Origin: Sabellastarte sp. h YS-2021
Lineage: Eukaryota; Annelida; Polychaeta; Sabellida; Sabellidae
Length of the DNA stretch: 64,000 nucleotides
Direction: 5' to 3'
Assembly: GCA_964017235.1 (NCBI GenBank)
Contig: OZ024933.1
Span: 96,005,432-96,069,431 of the forward strand
The translations under genes and the position numbers were made by a program. This document shows, piece after piece, positions 20,241 through 30,189 of the stretch. Each line of letters begins with the position of its first letter. Positions within the stretch are counted from its first letter, which is position 1. The notes beneath the pieces were generated by a model. The model made no database searches. It saw nothing but the letters and a program-made list of their open reading frames with translations, and was not told the DNA's origin.

Positions 20241-21024
20241 CATACTGGAAAAAGTCAAACTCATTACGAGTCTCGGGTCAATTTTACTTTACCGGTATGG
20301 GATCCGCCATATTTGATAATTGCAGGAAATTGTCAACGAAATATGAAATTAAATTAACAGAGTTGTAAATGGGGGCAAGCCCCCAACCCCCATAAATAGT
20401 ATTCCTGTGTATTACAATAAAAATAAAAGGATGGAATCGCTAAAAACGTTAATTATATTATTGGCCAAATCTCGTACCGGTAAAGTGAAAACTAGCCTAA
20501 GTCTCCTGTCTACCCCTGTATCCATGTGGGACAGACTGAATTTACACATTTGAAGGAAACGAACAAGTATAAACACTGCAACCGGTCATCAAAAACTGAT
20601 ACCAAGGTGTGCTTGATATTGTTGATAAATAATAGGTTGACCGAAAGTCCAGTTAACTGTCTGGGTTTTGTTCTCTTTATGCAAATGTAGGCATGAAAGA
20701 CACTCAAAATTTTCTGGTCGGGTGTCGTTTTCTGTATTGTCGGGTACTATTTGTTATAATTTAAGATAAAGAAAGATTACTAATGACAGCCCTGTACTTT
20801 TTTCCGTGGAAAGAGAAATTATTCATATCCCAAGTAAGCATAATTACCATATTTGTGTTGTTAACTTAGGTACTGCAACGCTCAAAAAGACGGTTGTCAA
20901 ACAGGAAGTGTGAGGCGGTACATTCTAAAACCTCGGAAAATATGCTATTCTTTTTAGAGGCCATCATCCCGGTAAATTGTTCCTCAAATGTTCTTCCTTG
21001 TGGTATCTATAATGTTTGTGCTTG
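20241..21024. other. Non-coding spacer
   Basis: No gene visible. It contains a GGGGGCAAGCCCCCAACCCCC hairpin-forming stretch near 20371-20391 and ordinary AT-rich DNA up to the gypsy LTR. Confidence 0.4.
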
Positions 21025-21286
21025 TATTAATTAAAACAAACTTAGTTTAACATATATTCTAATTTATTTCTTAACTCTTGGCTGTCATACAGGACTCTGA
21101 CTTTATTCTTGTGTAGTATATCTTTATACCAAACTCTTCATTACATATTTATGAGCCTCATTTTGAAGTACACAGATAATACATTTTAGACAAATTCAGA
21201 TGAATGACAAATCTTAAATGAGAACATTGTAGAAACCAAATTATTGCAATACAACATATGAGTACATTTTAAATCAGAACATCACA
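21025..21286 (-). repeat. 3' LTR of gypsy element
   Basis: On the minus strand it begins TGTGATGTTCTG directly after the polypurine tract and ends near TTAATTAATA. Apparently identical to the 5' LTR, which implies a recent origin of the element in its present form. Confidence 0.88.
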
Positions 21287-21992
21287 TCCCTCCCCAACTT
21301 GCACAGAAGCTGTGAATACAATTTATGTAAATTATAATGACCATGAAACTAGTGCTGTTTTACTTTGGCACAAATGTTTCCTCACTGTGACTCATTCTGT
21401 ATAATAGTTGAAAACTTGAAACCTTTATGCATAGAGGACAGAGGAACTGCCTCAAGGCTTGTTTGATTTATGTTGACAGGTTGTTGTTTGTACAAGCTGA
21501 ACCAGAGTGGTAGTCATAGTAACCCTCTCTAAAATTGTGTAATTTTTTACTTTTTTCCAGCATTCTGTGTAGTTTTATTTTCAGAGAGTTCCTTCTCTCC
21601 TCTTTTTTTTTTTTTTTTTTTTTGAATGTGAAATTTAGAAAAACTCTTTTAAACCTATAACCTAACTCCACATAAAATTTGCTATTCTCACTTTTACATA
21701 TCTAATATACAATATCAGCCAACTTATCCTAGAAAAAAAATAACACATGAAATACAAGAATAATTATATGAAAAAAAAACTCAGAATTTGTTCACAATTG
21801 ATCAAAGCACTATGGTATGCTCACAATATTAGAAACTGATCAAAGCACCATAGAATTGCTCACAAAGTTAGAACATTTCTGACATTATACCTGACAGAAT
21901 ACATATGTTACTGATACAACTTGATAATGAATAATTGGTCATCACACTTGTTTTTGTGCTCACAAAGTTCATTATTTCAGTCTTTACATATT

Positions 21993-24425
21993 TTACTCTG
22001 ATTTTAATTGTCCTACAACATAGTCTTTTAGCTTTACTGGTGGTTTTCTATTTCTTTGGGGATGCTTGTAGAAATCCTCCATATGATTGTTAGTCTTTCT
22101 TGGGCTTTCAGTCAGTTCTTGGTTAGATTGGTCTACTGGGTTGTGCTGTACTCCTTCACTGATATCCACATGTTCACTTGTGTTCTCCTCACTCTTATGG
22201 ACTGATTTCTTCAATGAATCTGGGAGTTGCTTAAAATGTGAAGAATTTCGTGTGATTTGCAGATCACTATCCTTTGCTGTTATCATTGAACCCTTTTTGT
22301 CTACCACTTCTAAAGGTCTTGGATTGAATGGGGTTGAAAGTTTGTTCTGCTTTGGTTGCTTAACGAGTACTGTGTCACCAATCTTAATGGGTGATTGTTT
22401 GCGATGGAACCTATCTCCATAGTTTTTCATTTTGTCTTTAGCTACCTTGTCATTTTCTCTTATTTGAGCATCCCTGGTAATTCTTTGTTGTGGTACCTGT
22501 GGAAGTTTTGTTCGAAATGGTCTGTTGAACAGTAACTCAGCTGGAGCTGCTCCGGTACTGCAGTGTGGTGTTGCTCGATAATTCCGCAAGAAAACGTGCA
22601 TATTTTGTTTCCAATTCACATTATCTGTGACCGCTGCTCTTATAATCTTGGACAGTGTTTTCATGAAACGTTCTGCTTCAGCATTGGCTCTGGGCCAATG
22701 AGGTGTAATTTTGCGATGATGAAATCCCAAATAGCTGGCAAACTGCCTAAACTGATCACTTGAAAATGGAGGTCCATTATCAGTTTTTACTACTTCAGGG
22801 ATTGAAAACATCGAAAAGACTTGATCCAACCGTGGAATAACACATCTGTGAGAAACTGACTTTAGAATTTCAACAATGGGGTAGCGTGTATATTCATCCA
22901 CCACTACCATCAAGTATTCCCCAGTTGGGAAAGGCCCACAGAAGTCGACACTGACTTCTGTCCATGGTGCTTTTGGTAATTCTGACATTTTGTAAGGCTC
23001 AATGTGATTCTGGGGAGTACTAGCTTGACATGAAATACATGACTTGATGGTATTTTCAACCAAAGCATCTATCCCTGGAAACCAAACCTTTTCTCGAAGA
23101 AGCATCTTGGTTTTGACTATGCCCTGGTGTCCTTCATGTGCCAGTCGTACAACTCTGCTTTGTAGAGCCTGTGGAATAACTATTTTGGAGTGTCTTAAAA
23201 CTACTCCCTGCCCCAGTGCTAGTTCTTCTTTTATCCCATAGTAACTTGGAAGGATTTTTTGTAGTTTATCAAAATTTCCTGTCTCAATGGCATTAATCAC
23301 TGCCTGTAGATCCCCATCTTGTTTTGCGTGTTCAAGTATTTCCTTTAGGGTAAGTGCCTTTGGGACTGCATTGGAAACAATATAACTTATGTACTGTTCG
23401 GCTACCACTGATGCAGTGGTCGAAATTCCCTGTTTAACTGGGTGGCGTGACATATAGTCAGCTGGATTATGCTTTCCTGGCCTGTATTTAACATTGTAAG
23501 TGTAGCTTTGTAGTCTCATTAGCCATCTTTCTATTCGTGCAGGTGGCTTTGATTTTGGCTTATTGAAAATACTTTCCAATGGCTTGTGATCAGTTATGAG
23601 AGTAAACGGTCTACCAAACAAGTACAGGTGAAAACGTTCAACAGCCCACACCATTGCTAGGGTTTCTCGTTCAATCTGTGAGTATCGCTGTTCAACATCC
23701 GAAAGTGACCTTGAAGCATAAGCCACTACTTTGCTCACATCATTTGGTTTGTCCTTCTGCACTAGCATGGCACCAAGGCCAAATGGGCTTCCATCTACTA
23801 TAACTTCTGTATACTTGTTGAAATCATAATAGTTCATAACCTTTGCACTGGCTAGACTACGTTTTAGTGTATGAAATGCGTTTTCTTCCTGAGCACCCCA
23901 CTGCCATTTTATTTCTTTCTTGGTTAGCCTTCTCAAAGGCTCATTTACTGCAGCGTAATTTGGGATAAACCTTGAACAAAACCCAACCATCCCAAGAAAA
24001 CTTCTGACTTCCTCTACGTTTTGTGGGGGACTGGCCTCTAAAACTGCCTGGGTTTTCTGAGGATCACATTCAACACCTTTGCTTGACAATATGTGTCCGA
24101 AGAAGTTGATTTTGTCCAAATGAAATTGACATTTAGCCTTATTCAGTGTTAGATTTTTTTCTTGTAGCCTTTGAAAGACTGATTCCAGATTTTTGTCATG
24201 TTCTTCTGCATTTTTACCCCAGACCAGAATGTCATCACTCATGTTTTTGACACCTTGTAATCCAATTAAACTCTGCTCTATCGCATTTTGAAATAGTTCA
24301 GCTGCTGATGAGATTCCAAAACTCAGCCGCTTGTATCTTTTTAGTCCCAAATGAGTAGAAAATGTGGTTATATAGCGAGAGGATTCATCCAGTTCACACT
24401 GATGATATCCTTTGTTTAAATCCAA
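21993..24425 (-). CDS. Gypsy pol: RT C-terminal half, RNase H, integrase
   Basis: 810 residues. RT palm motif MSDD at residues 62-65 (a variant of the usual YxDD also seen in one gypsy lineage) and the tether FGHILSSKGVE. RNase H: Asp211 in VDGSPFGLGAML, YASRSLSDVEQRYSQIERE, Asp279 in LITDHKPL. Integrase zinc finger: His430, His433, Cys463, Cys466. Integrase catalytic core: Asp494, Asp549 and Glu585. The C-terminal part has the GDTVLVKQPKQNKLSTPF segment typical of gypsy integrase C termini. All catalytic residues are present. An in-frame TAA at 24431-24429 separates this from the RT N-terminal part, so the natural translation is interrupted. Confidence 0.95.
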   Translation of the reverse strand: MDLNKGYHQCELDESSRYITTFSTHLGLKRYKRLSFGISSAAELFQNAIEQSLIGLQGVKNMSDDILVWGKNAEEHDKNLESVFQRLQEKNLTLNKAKCQFHLDKINFFGHILSSKGVECDPQKTQAVLEASPPQNVEEVRSFLGMVGFCSRFIPNYAAVNEPLRRLTKKEIKWQWGAQEENAFHTLKRSLASAKVMNYYDFNKYTEVIVDGSPFGLGAMLVQKDKPNDVSKVVAYASRSLSDVEQRYSQIERETLAMVWAVERFHLYLFGRPFTLITDHKPLESIFNKPKSKPPARIERWLMRLQSYTYNVKYRPGKHNPADYMSRHPVKQGISTTASVVAEQYISYIVSNAVPKALTLKEILEHAKQDGDLQAVINAIETGNFDKLQKILPSYYGIKEELALGQGVVLRHSKIVIPQALQSRVVRLAHEGHQGIVKTKMLLREKVWFPGIDALVENTIKSCISCQASTPQNHIEPYKMSELPKAPWTEVSVDFCGPFPTGEYLMVVVDEYTRYPIVEILKSVSHRCVIPRLDQVFSMFSIPEVVKTDNGPPFSSDQFRQFASYLGFHHRKITPHWPRANAEAERFMKTLSKIIRAAVTDNVNWKQNMHVFLRNYRATPHCSTGAAPAELLFNRPFRTKLPQVPQQRITRDAQIRENDKVAKDKMKNYGDRFHRKQSPIKIGDTVLVKQPKQNKLSTPFNPRPLEVVDKKGSMITAKDSDLQITRNSSHFKQLPDSLKKSVHKSEENTSEHVDISEGVQHNPVDQSNQELTESPRKTNNHMEDFYKHPQRNRKPPVKLKDYVVGQLKSE

Positions 24426-24428
24426 CTT

Positions 24429-24854
24429 TTAAAACATAGTAGCTCCATTGAGGTCACTCAAGAGTTCCTCCAGAGTTGGGGTGATGTGTCTTGTACGCAT
24501 CACTGCTTTATTAGCACACCTCATATCTACACAAATTCTGATTTGCTCAGGATTTCCAGGTTTGGGTACAGCTACTATAGGTGATACCCATGGGGTCGGT
24601 CCCTTGACATCTTCTATAATGTCTAATTCTTGAAGCCTTTGCAACTCTGCTTCCACTTTTTTTCTCATGTGAAAGGGAATTCTCCTGTGTGGTTGTGCAA
24701 CTGGTGTAACACTTTCATTGATGTGCAGTTTTACTTTTGTTCCTTTGAGCTTTCCGATGCCTTGGAACAACTTAGGGTGTCTGGAACATATTTTCTGTGC
24801 ACCTGGAGACTGATGGGTTTGTTGAATCCTATTTGCAATATGTAGTACCTTCAA
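24429..24854 (-). pseudogene. Gypsy RT N-terminal part ending in a premature stop
   Basis: Reads as the fingers/palm start of gypsy RT: LHINESVTPVAQPHRRIPF, LQELDIIEDVKGPTPWVSPI, VPKPGNPEQIRICVDMR. It is in the same frame as the 810-residue ORF downstream. A single TAA codon (24431-24429), where the RT family has a coding residue between the MF and KLDLNKGY words, breaks the protein; a one-base change in a sense codon would account for it. The frame stays open upstream almost to the LTR (protease-tail-like residues), so the annotated Met is arbitrary. The gene is broken by this stop and by the loss of gag and protease. Confidence 0.9.
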
Positions 24855-24897
24855 CTCAACTGCAGACTCAAACCCTAAAATGGAACCTGCATCTATC

Positions 24898-25159
24898 TAT
24901 TAATTAAAACAAACTTAGTTTAACATATATTCTAATTTATTTCTTAACTCTTGGCTGTCATACAGGACTCTGACTTTATTCTTGTGTAGTATATCTTTAT
25001 ACCAAACTCTTCATTACATATTTATGAGCCTCATTTTGAAGTACACAGATAATACATTTTAGACAAATTCAGATGAATGACAAATCTTAAATGAGAACAT
25101 TGTAGAAACCAAATTATTGCAATACAACATATGAGTACATTTTAAATCAGAACATCACA
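24898..25159 (-). repeat. 5' LTR of gypsy element
   Basis: Direct repeat of 21025-21286. Downstream on the minus strand (GATAGATGCAGG...) no tRNA-complementary primer site with TGG is seen. Confidence 0.88.
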
Positions 25160-25288
25160 GTATCCTGTGGATCCAACAATGGCCCCCTCTTTATCTGCTT
25201 AAGCAAACTTTTAACATTAATACACATATGACTTACAAGTAATGGCATCATGTCATTTATCATCTACTGCTTGATGTTGTAACTTGGG

Positions 25289-25440
25289 TCCTCGGTGGCC
25301 TAGTGGTTAGCAACTTTGGCATATAATCATAGGCTGTCACCTCTGTAGATTCGCGTCCCACAAGTGGCAATGCTGGGGAAATGTCCCAATGTGGCCCTGA
25401 CTATTGAACAGGACGTAAAACCCCAACTTTGACTTTGATG
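25289..25440 (+). mobile_element. tRNA-derived SINE
   Basis: The head has a Pol III A box TGGCCTAGTGG and a B box GATTCGCGTCC spaced as in a tRNA. The body contains GGCCCTGACTATTGAACAGG and ACGTAAAACCCC, a 3' body style common in molluscan SINEs. The tail is CTTTGACTTTGATG. Not a functional tRNA: the cloverleaf is not maintained. Confidence 0.8.
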
Positions 25441-26170
25441 TTGTAACTTAACACACACCTCAACTTGACAAAAAGATGGATAAATATTGACAACTAGTCA
25501 TCATCTGCAATTCTTGTGTATTTTCGACAATGGATCAGACCAACTAAAGTGACAATGGATAAAAAATTTTTGAAAGTAAGTTGTCACTGGCAACACTTGT
25601 ACACTTCCAGGGGTATATTAATACCATGAAATGATGCCGAGGTGATGGTTGACATAAATTTATACTTTTCAGGACTTTTTGTTTACAAATTCTGAGATTT
25701 CTGCAAAGTTAATTAAAATTAGAAAATAGATTATCACCCCTTTAAAAACATGGTTAAAAAGACAAGCTTGTGTCATTGCTTATTTAATCAACAGAAATAT
25801 CACTATTAGAGATAAATAAAGAAGCGATATAGAGATGTGGCAAGTTATGGTCCCTGTTTATGTTATTCCTACATAAATTAATTAATTGATTTCAGTTGTA
25901 ATAGATTTAAGTATTCAGTTTTGACCAACTTTGAGAAGGCACAATGAAATCATTCTGACAAAAGTAAATACATAATTTAAATATCCCACTCCAGACAAAG
26001 CTCCAAATGAAAACTTGTCTTCTGTAAAACCTTCCGAGGTAATTTTGCCTCCATTAGTCTCTTCAGAAACGGGAATGTAGTAATTAGAGTAGCTCTGAAC
26101 TGCATTCTGCACTTGTAACATTCATTCTGCCTTTGTTTCCAGTCCAGTAAACATTAATTGTACTCTTGTT
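25441..26170. other. Non-coding spacer
   Basis: No supported gene or repeat. A 68-codon minus frame (25915-26121) shows no family features. Confidence 0.4.
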
Positions 26171-26173
26171 TGT

Positions 26174-26246
26174 AGTTCCCAGGGGCCACGGTAGCCTATT
26201 GGTTAGCAAGTTTGGCATCTAATTACAGGCTTCTCTGCAATTTCTA
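26174..26246 (+). mobile_element. SINE head fragment
   Basis: GGGGCCACGGTAGCCTATTG and GTTAGCAAGTTTGGCATCTAAT match the tRNA-like head of the SINE at 25289 (A box TAGCCTATTGG). The copy stops before the B box. Confidence 0.65.
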
Positions 26247-26318
26247 GTTTTTATTGTGATAAGAGTATTAGAATTAATTCTTGACTTGACTGTGTATTTC
26301 TTAGAAAGCAGCCCACTA

Positions 26319-26940
26319 CAGGGGGGGACAGCGATTCGCGGGGGACAGCGATTCGCCAGTTTCTATTGTACCTCATTTAAAACTAATATCTGTGTTGTTA
26401 CTCAAGGAGCCTTATAGCATAGAAAAGTGTGCAACATGTCTTGATACTTTTCTAAGATTTTAGAACTGACAGCATGCAGGATTATAAAGATGAATAAAAA
26501 AGTTTATGTGTCAGTGAAAATATGCCTAAGAAACTGCATCTGACTGATGCAAAGAGCTGTATGTTCTCTAAACTCAGTCTGGGGTCAATATAAATACTAT
26601 TTATAACTTCATTAAGTGCTAGAATACAATGAGAAGAATTGATCTTTAGCTTTAACTATTGTTTGCAAAGTGTTTAACAGTCTTTGTAACTTTTTTGGGA
26701 ACAGTATAAAATAATTGGCGAAATGCTGTCCACTTTCCAACAGCTCCAATCTTATTGCCATGGGGCAAGTTCTATGGTTGTATTTGTACTTATCACAAAA
26801 TATATTTTATGATGCTACTATCATTTTACAGTTTGAGGAACCTCTGTTCATTCTGATAACTTTTATAAAACTACACTGCTTATTTGTTCTCAAGAAACTT
26901 CATTTTGCTGTTTTTATGGGCGAATCGCTGTCCCCCCCTG
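26319..26940. mobile_element. TA-flanked MITE with CAGGGGGG ends
   Basis: 622 bp with inverted ends CAGGGGGGGACAGCGATTCG / CGAATCGCTGTCCCCCCCTG and TA on both sides (26317-26318, 26941-26942), as for Tc1/mariner-type insertions. The left TIR is duplicated in tandem (GGGGGACAGCGATTCG twice). No transposase. Confidence 0.8.
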
Positions 26941-27012
26941 TACCACCATCACCCCACCACCCCCCACCCCCCACCCCCCACCACCACCACCACCACTCAC
27001 CTCCCACCCCCG
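26941..27012. repeat. CCACC-rich simple repeat
   Basis: Pyrimidine/CA-rich low-complexity tract (CCACCACC, CACCCCCCACC). It yields His/Pro-rich reading frames on the plus strand that are not genes. Confidence 0.85.
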
Positions 27013-27112
27013 GCGTTGGTAGTAATGTACCCGCATTCGGTAAATTTGAAGTTAAGAAATTACCTATTGAGGACCACTAACCCATTTGCGTTAACCTTCA
27101 CGACACACCAAA

Positions 27113-27229
27113 CAAACCATGGTATACGCAGAATTTTACTATGGTTTGAGGTTATAAACCCCGAAGGCGAAGCTTGGAGAATTTATAGCCTTAACCCATG
27201 GTAGAATTCTGACTATGCCATGATTTGGA
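27113..27229. mobile_element. Foldback element with ~45-bp arms
   Basis: Arms starting AAACCATGGTATACGCAGAA and, on the opposite strand, AAATCATGGCATAGTCAGAA face each other across a short GAAGGCGAAGCTTGG centre. Each arm itself contains two ACCATGGT-like dyads. Confidence 0.65.
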
Positions 27230-27996
27230 TAGCGCACTGGCTATTTTAAAATAATAAAATACTTGGAAGTATATAAAATAATTTTTATGAAGGCTGATTC
27301 ATCCTTTATTCTCGAAAAGGGATATTATCGGAACAGCCAAAATGTATACAGGATTTACCATAGCTCTCGACTAATCAAAATCGCGGACACAGCCCTGTCA
27401 CGTTAGAATTGCCAATTTCCTGAACATTTTTGTAAAATTTAATCGAAAGTACCTGGCTTTGCTCACATACATTCATGACTTTTGACTAACGAAAAAAGGT
27501 AATGAAATATTGGGCATTGTGTAAGTATATGGACACAGTATATTTCTGCTTTTGGTACGGTATATTATGCTCTGTTATATTCCACCTAAATGCGCTGCTG
27601 CACCTCAACAGTACAGTACAGCACTAGGTAATGCAGCCACATTTTAGCCATAATTTGATGTATAATTTATATATCAGATGAAAATACTCACATTTATTTA
27701 TCATCCTTTTCCTGTACACGGGTCGACACAAAGACAAACGGTCTTCAGAGTCTTTATAGTGCAAGTGATTTTACTAGCCTGTAATTAATTAGCCTGTAAT
27801 TTTTTTTTTGCTTTTTAATCTTAGTGGATTTAATAATTAAAGTTCACAAAATAAATAACAAATGTCTTGATAAGCTTAATTAAGCGTCCCTGAAAGGGCG
27901 CTTATTTGGTTAGATAGATAGTAATTTACGAAGAGCTTTGATCCACGTCATCGTGGAATTAAGATTTACTATATTTACACGGCATCGTGAACTTAA

Positions 27997-29129
27997 GGCC
28001 TATTTCCATACATGCGGTATCCGGCATCCGGATACGGCATCCGGGTCCGGTATCCGGCATCCGGTTGGTGTGTTTCCATATGTACTGACATAAATTGCTA
28101 CTTAACTGAATATTTGAGATTTTCAACCAAATTCCAGATGGAGGACATCAGCATTATGTTAATCTTTTGTAAATATTTTTAAAAGTACTTTACCCACACA
28201 CAAAACCACAAAAAAGCAACAAAATAGTATAACCTACATGAATAAAGTCCCTTTGTTGTGGCACAAAATCATATTTTAAATTCAATATTTATTTATATGC
28301 CAATGTTTAATCTATATATTTTAATTGCCAAATATTCAATATTTTTAAACTTAATTTCAAGTAAAAACTTTTATATAATCTTTGCACATCTCTACGAGCT
28401 GATTCTTATAAAAAGCACCACGAACTACAATAATTATTTAAGTTCCACTCAAAATAGTATAATTAAGTGAAATAATAAACCAGTGTACATCAATTTTCAG
28501 ACAAATCCCAACAAGATGGAGTGTCTCAACAATTGCCCATTTCATTCAATTGAAGGAGTGATTTACAAACAGTTTATAAATGCAATAATAAAAGTAGTTA
28601 CTTTATATTATTATATAATAACTGTAGTTGAACATTCATTTGCTTAATTGCCTCAAAATACATGAACAAATGAGGAAGATATCACAAAACATTAATCAGT
28701 TAGTTTTACTTTTGAAATAATTATGTACACTCAATTTTTGTGTAGTTTGTGATAAAATATTGAGTTATAGCCAACAGATTTGCTTTCTGTTGGTTATAAG
28801 CTTTAAAACGATATATTATTTATCAAAATCAAGCAAGAAATGGCAATTTTATGAATTTTAAAAAATAATATTATCTAAATTTTATAACCGCATGTTGTTT
28901 TAGTACTATAGTGACGTCATTCTGATGTAATTTATTGATTTTTGCATGCGGTATGCGGATATTCACAGTACTAAGATCCTGATAGGTCACGCATGACGGA
29001 TCAGTACTGTTACCGTACATCTAAAACGCATATAAGGAAACAGACCTTATATTTCATTGCAAAGTTAAAATAGCCGTATACCGCATTCCGCTTGCCGCAT
29101 ATTGCATCACGCATGTAAGGAAACGGGGC
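27997..29129. mobile_element. TTAA-flanked MITE
   Basis: 1,133 bp flanked by TTAA (27993-27996, 29130-29133). Inverted ends are GGCCTATTTCCATACATGCG and, on the other strand, GCCCCGTTTCCTTACATGCG. The subterminal region repeats CGGTATCCGGCATCCGG. TTAA targeting fits piggyBac or Kolobok; without transposase the choice is open. Confidence 0.85.
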
Positions 29130-29288
29130 TTAAATGTCACACTTAAATACACGGCCCCAATATTCTAACATAACACGGCTCTGTCTGCAATTTTGATTGG
29201 TCAATCACCATTGTAAAACCAGGCATAACCTCACGTTCTAGTTTATCACTCACAATGCTGCTCTGCAAAAAGAAAACTTGATTTTTTA

Positions 29289-29480
29289 GAAGATCCTGAC
29301 AACCAGTCTACTTTCGTCCGCAAACGTGATTAATTTAATTAACCAATGAAATCAATTGTCAAGGAAATATGGGGCCACGCTGGGTTTCTAGCCATATTTT
29401 ACAAACAGAAGATCCTGACAGCCAGTCTACTTTTCGTCTGCAAACGTGATTAGTTTAATTAACCAATGAAATCAATTGTT
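29289..29480. repeat. ~117-bp direct repeat, two units
   Basis: AGATCCTGACAACCAGTCTA and AATTAACCAATGAAATCAAT recur at 29289 and 29407 inside the long-TIR element. Confidence 0.8.
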
Positions 29481-29982
29481 ACTGAAAGAAGCCTCACTCA
29501 AGACAAAGTTTTACCGTACTGCAGCCATGCCCTAAATAAAAGTGCCATTTGAAGAGCAAATATTTCAAGTTTAGGTTAAAACTTAAGAAAATCTCATAGA
29601 GCAAGTACTTCAATTTTAGGTGCGAGGTAAATGTTAAACTTAAGTCTCTCTATATTGGGGCCGTGTATTTAAGTATGACATTAAACTCACGATGCCGTGT
29701 AAATATAATAAATCTTAAATCCACGATGCCGTGGGTCAAAGCTCTTCGTAGTATTTATTTCATTTCTGTACATGCATACAATTATACTTTTTTACAATAT
29801 GAATATGACTTTGGCACTTTAGTATATGACAGAAGTTTGTGAAAAGGGAACAGCAGAAGCTAAGGCTTATCTTGGCTGATCCCAATACAACCAGTAAAAT
29901 TACATTAAATTGCTTATTAGATACATCTCTGAGTAGTTATGAAAAGGTAAAACTTTAAATGTCAAAATTTAGAATAATCCTG

Positions 29983-30090
29983 GGGCCGTATTCACGGAAG
30001 GTCTTAGCCAAGTCTTAGGCTTAACTTGGCTATATTTTTATACAAAAGTTAAGCCTAAGACTTGGCTAAGACCTTTCGTGAATACGACCC
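29983..30090. mobile_element. PIF/Harbinger-type MITE, near-perfect palindrome
   Basis: 108 bp that folds end to end: GGGCCGTATTCACGGAAGGT ... ACCTTTCGTGAATACGACCC. CTG on both sides (29980-29982, 30091-30093) fits the CWG target of PIF/Harbinger. Because the flanks read CCTGG on both sides, a longer duplication is also possible. Confidence 0.8.
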
Positions 30091-30189
30091 CTGGACAACA
30101 GCGAAAATTTTTATCTCAACAATAAGCACTTTCATCCTGAGATTTAAGTGTGACCTAACTTCCATATACTTCTAGTATAGTTTCACCTC

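Larger units (their letters stand above)
21025..25159 (-). mobile_element. Ty3/gypsy retrotransposon lacking gag and protease
   Basis: Two direct repeats of 262 bp (21025-21286 and 24898-25159) read identical to me and serve as LTRs. The minus-strand order is 5' LTR, RT, RNase H, integrase, polypurine tract (GTTGGGGAGGGA, 21298-21287), 3' LTR. The RT frame opens within about 45 bp of the 5' LTR, so gag, protease and a normal primer-binding leader are missing. No target duplication is evident (flanks TGCTTG and GTATCC). Integrase downstream of RNase H places it with Ty3/gypsy. There is no envelope-like frame. Confidence 0.9.
27928..29749. mobile_element. Long-TIR transposon (ACGAAGAGC ends)
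   Basis: Inverted ends ACGAAGAGCTTTGATCCACG / CCGTGGGTCAAAGCTCTTCGT extend about 150 bp inward through TACACGGCATCGTGA and TTAAATACACGGCCCC. The left arm is split by the TTAA element at 27997-29129; taking that out restores the match with the right arm. Flanks AGTAATTT and AGTATTTA resemble a decayed 8-bp duplication. No coding region. Confidence 0.75.

Noticed and set aside
21025..25159. Endogenous retrovirus with envelope
   Set aside because: After integrase there is only ~700 bp of non-coding sequence to the 3' LTR and no envelope-like frame.
25289..25360. Functional tRNA gene
   Set aside because: A and B boxes are present but the cloverleaf stems are not, and a SINE body follows.
26715..27204. 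His/Pro-rich plus-strand reading frames
   Set aside because: They are the translation of a CCACC-rich simple repeat across the end of a MITE.
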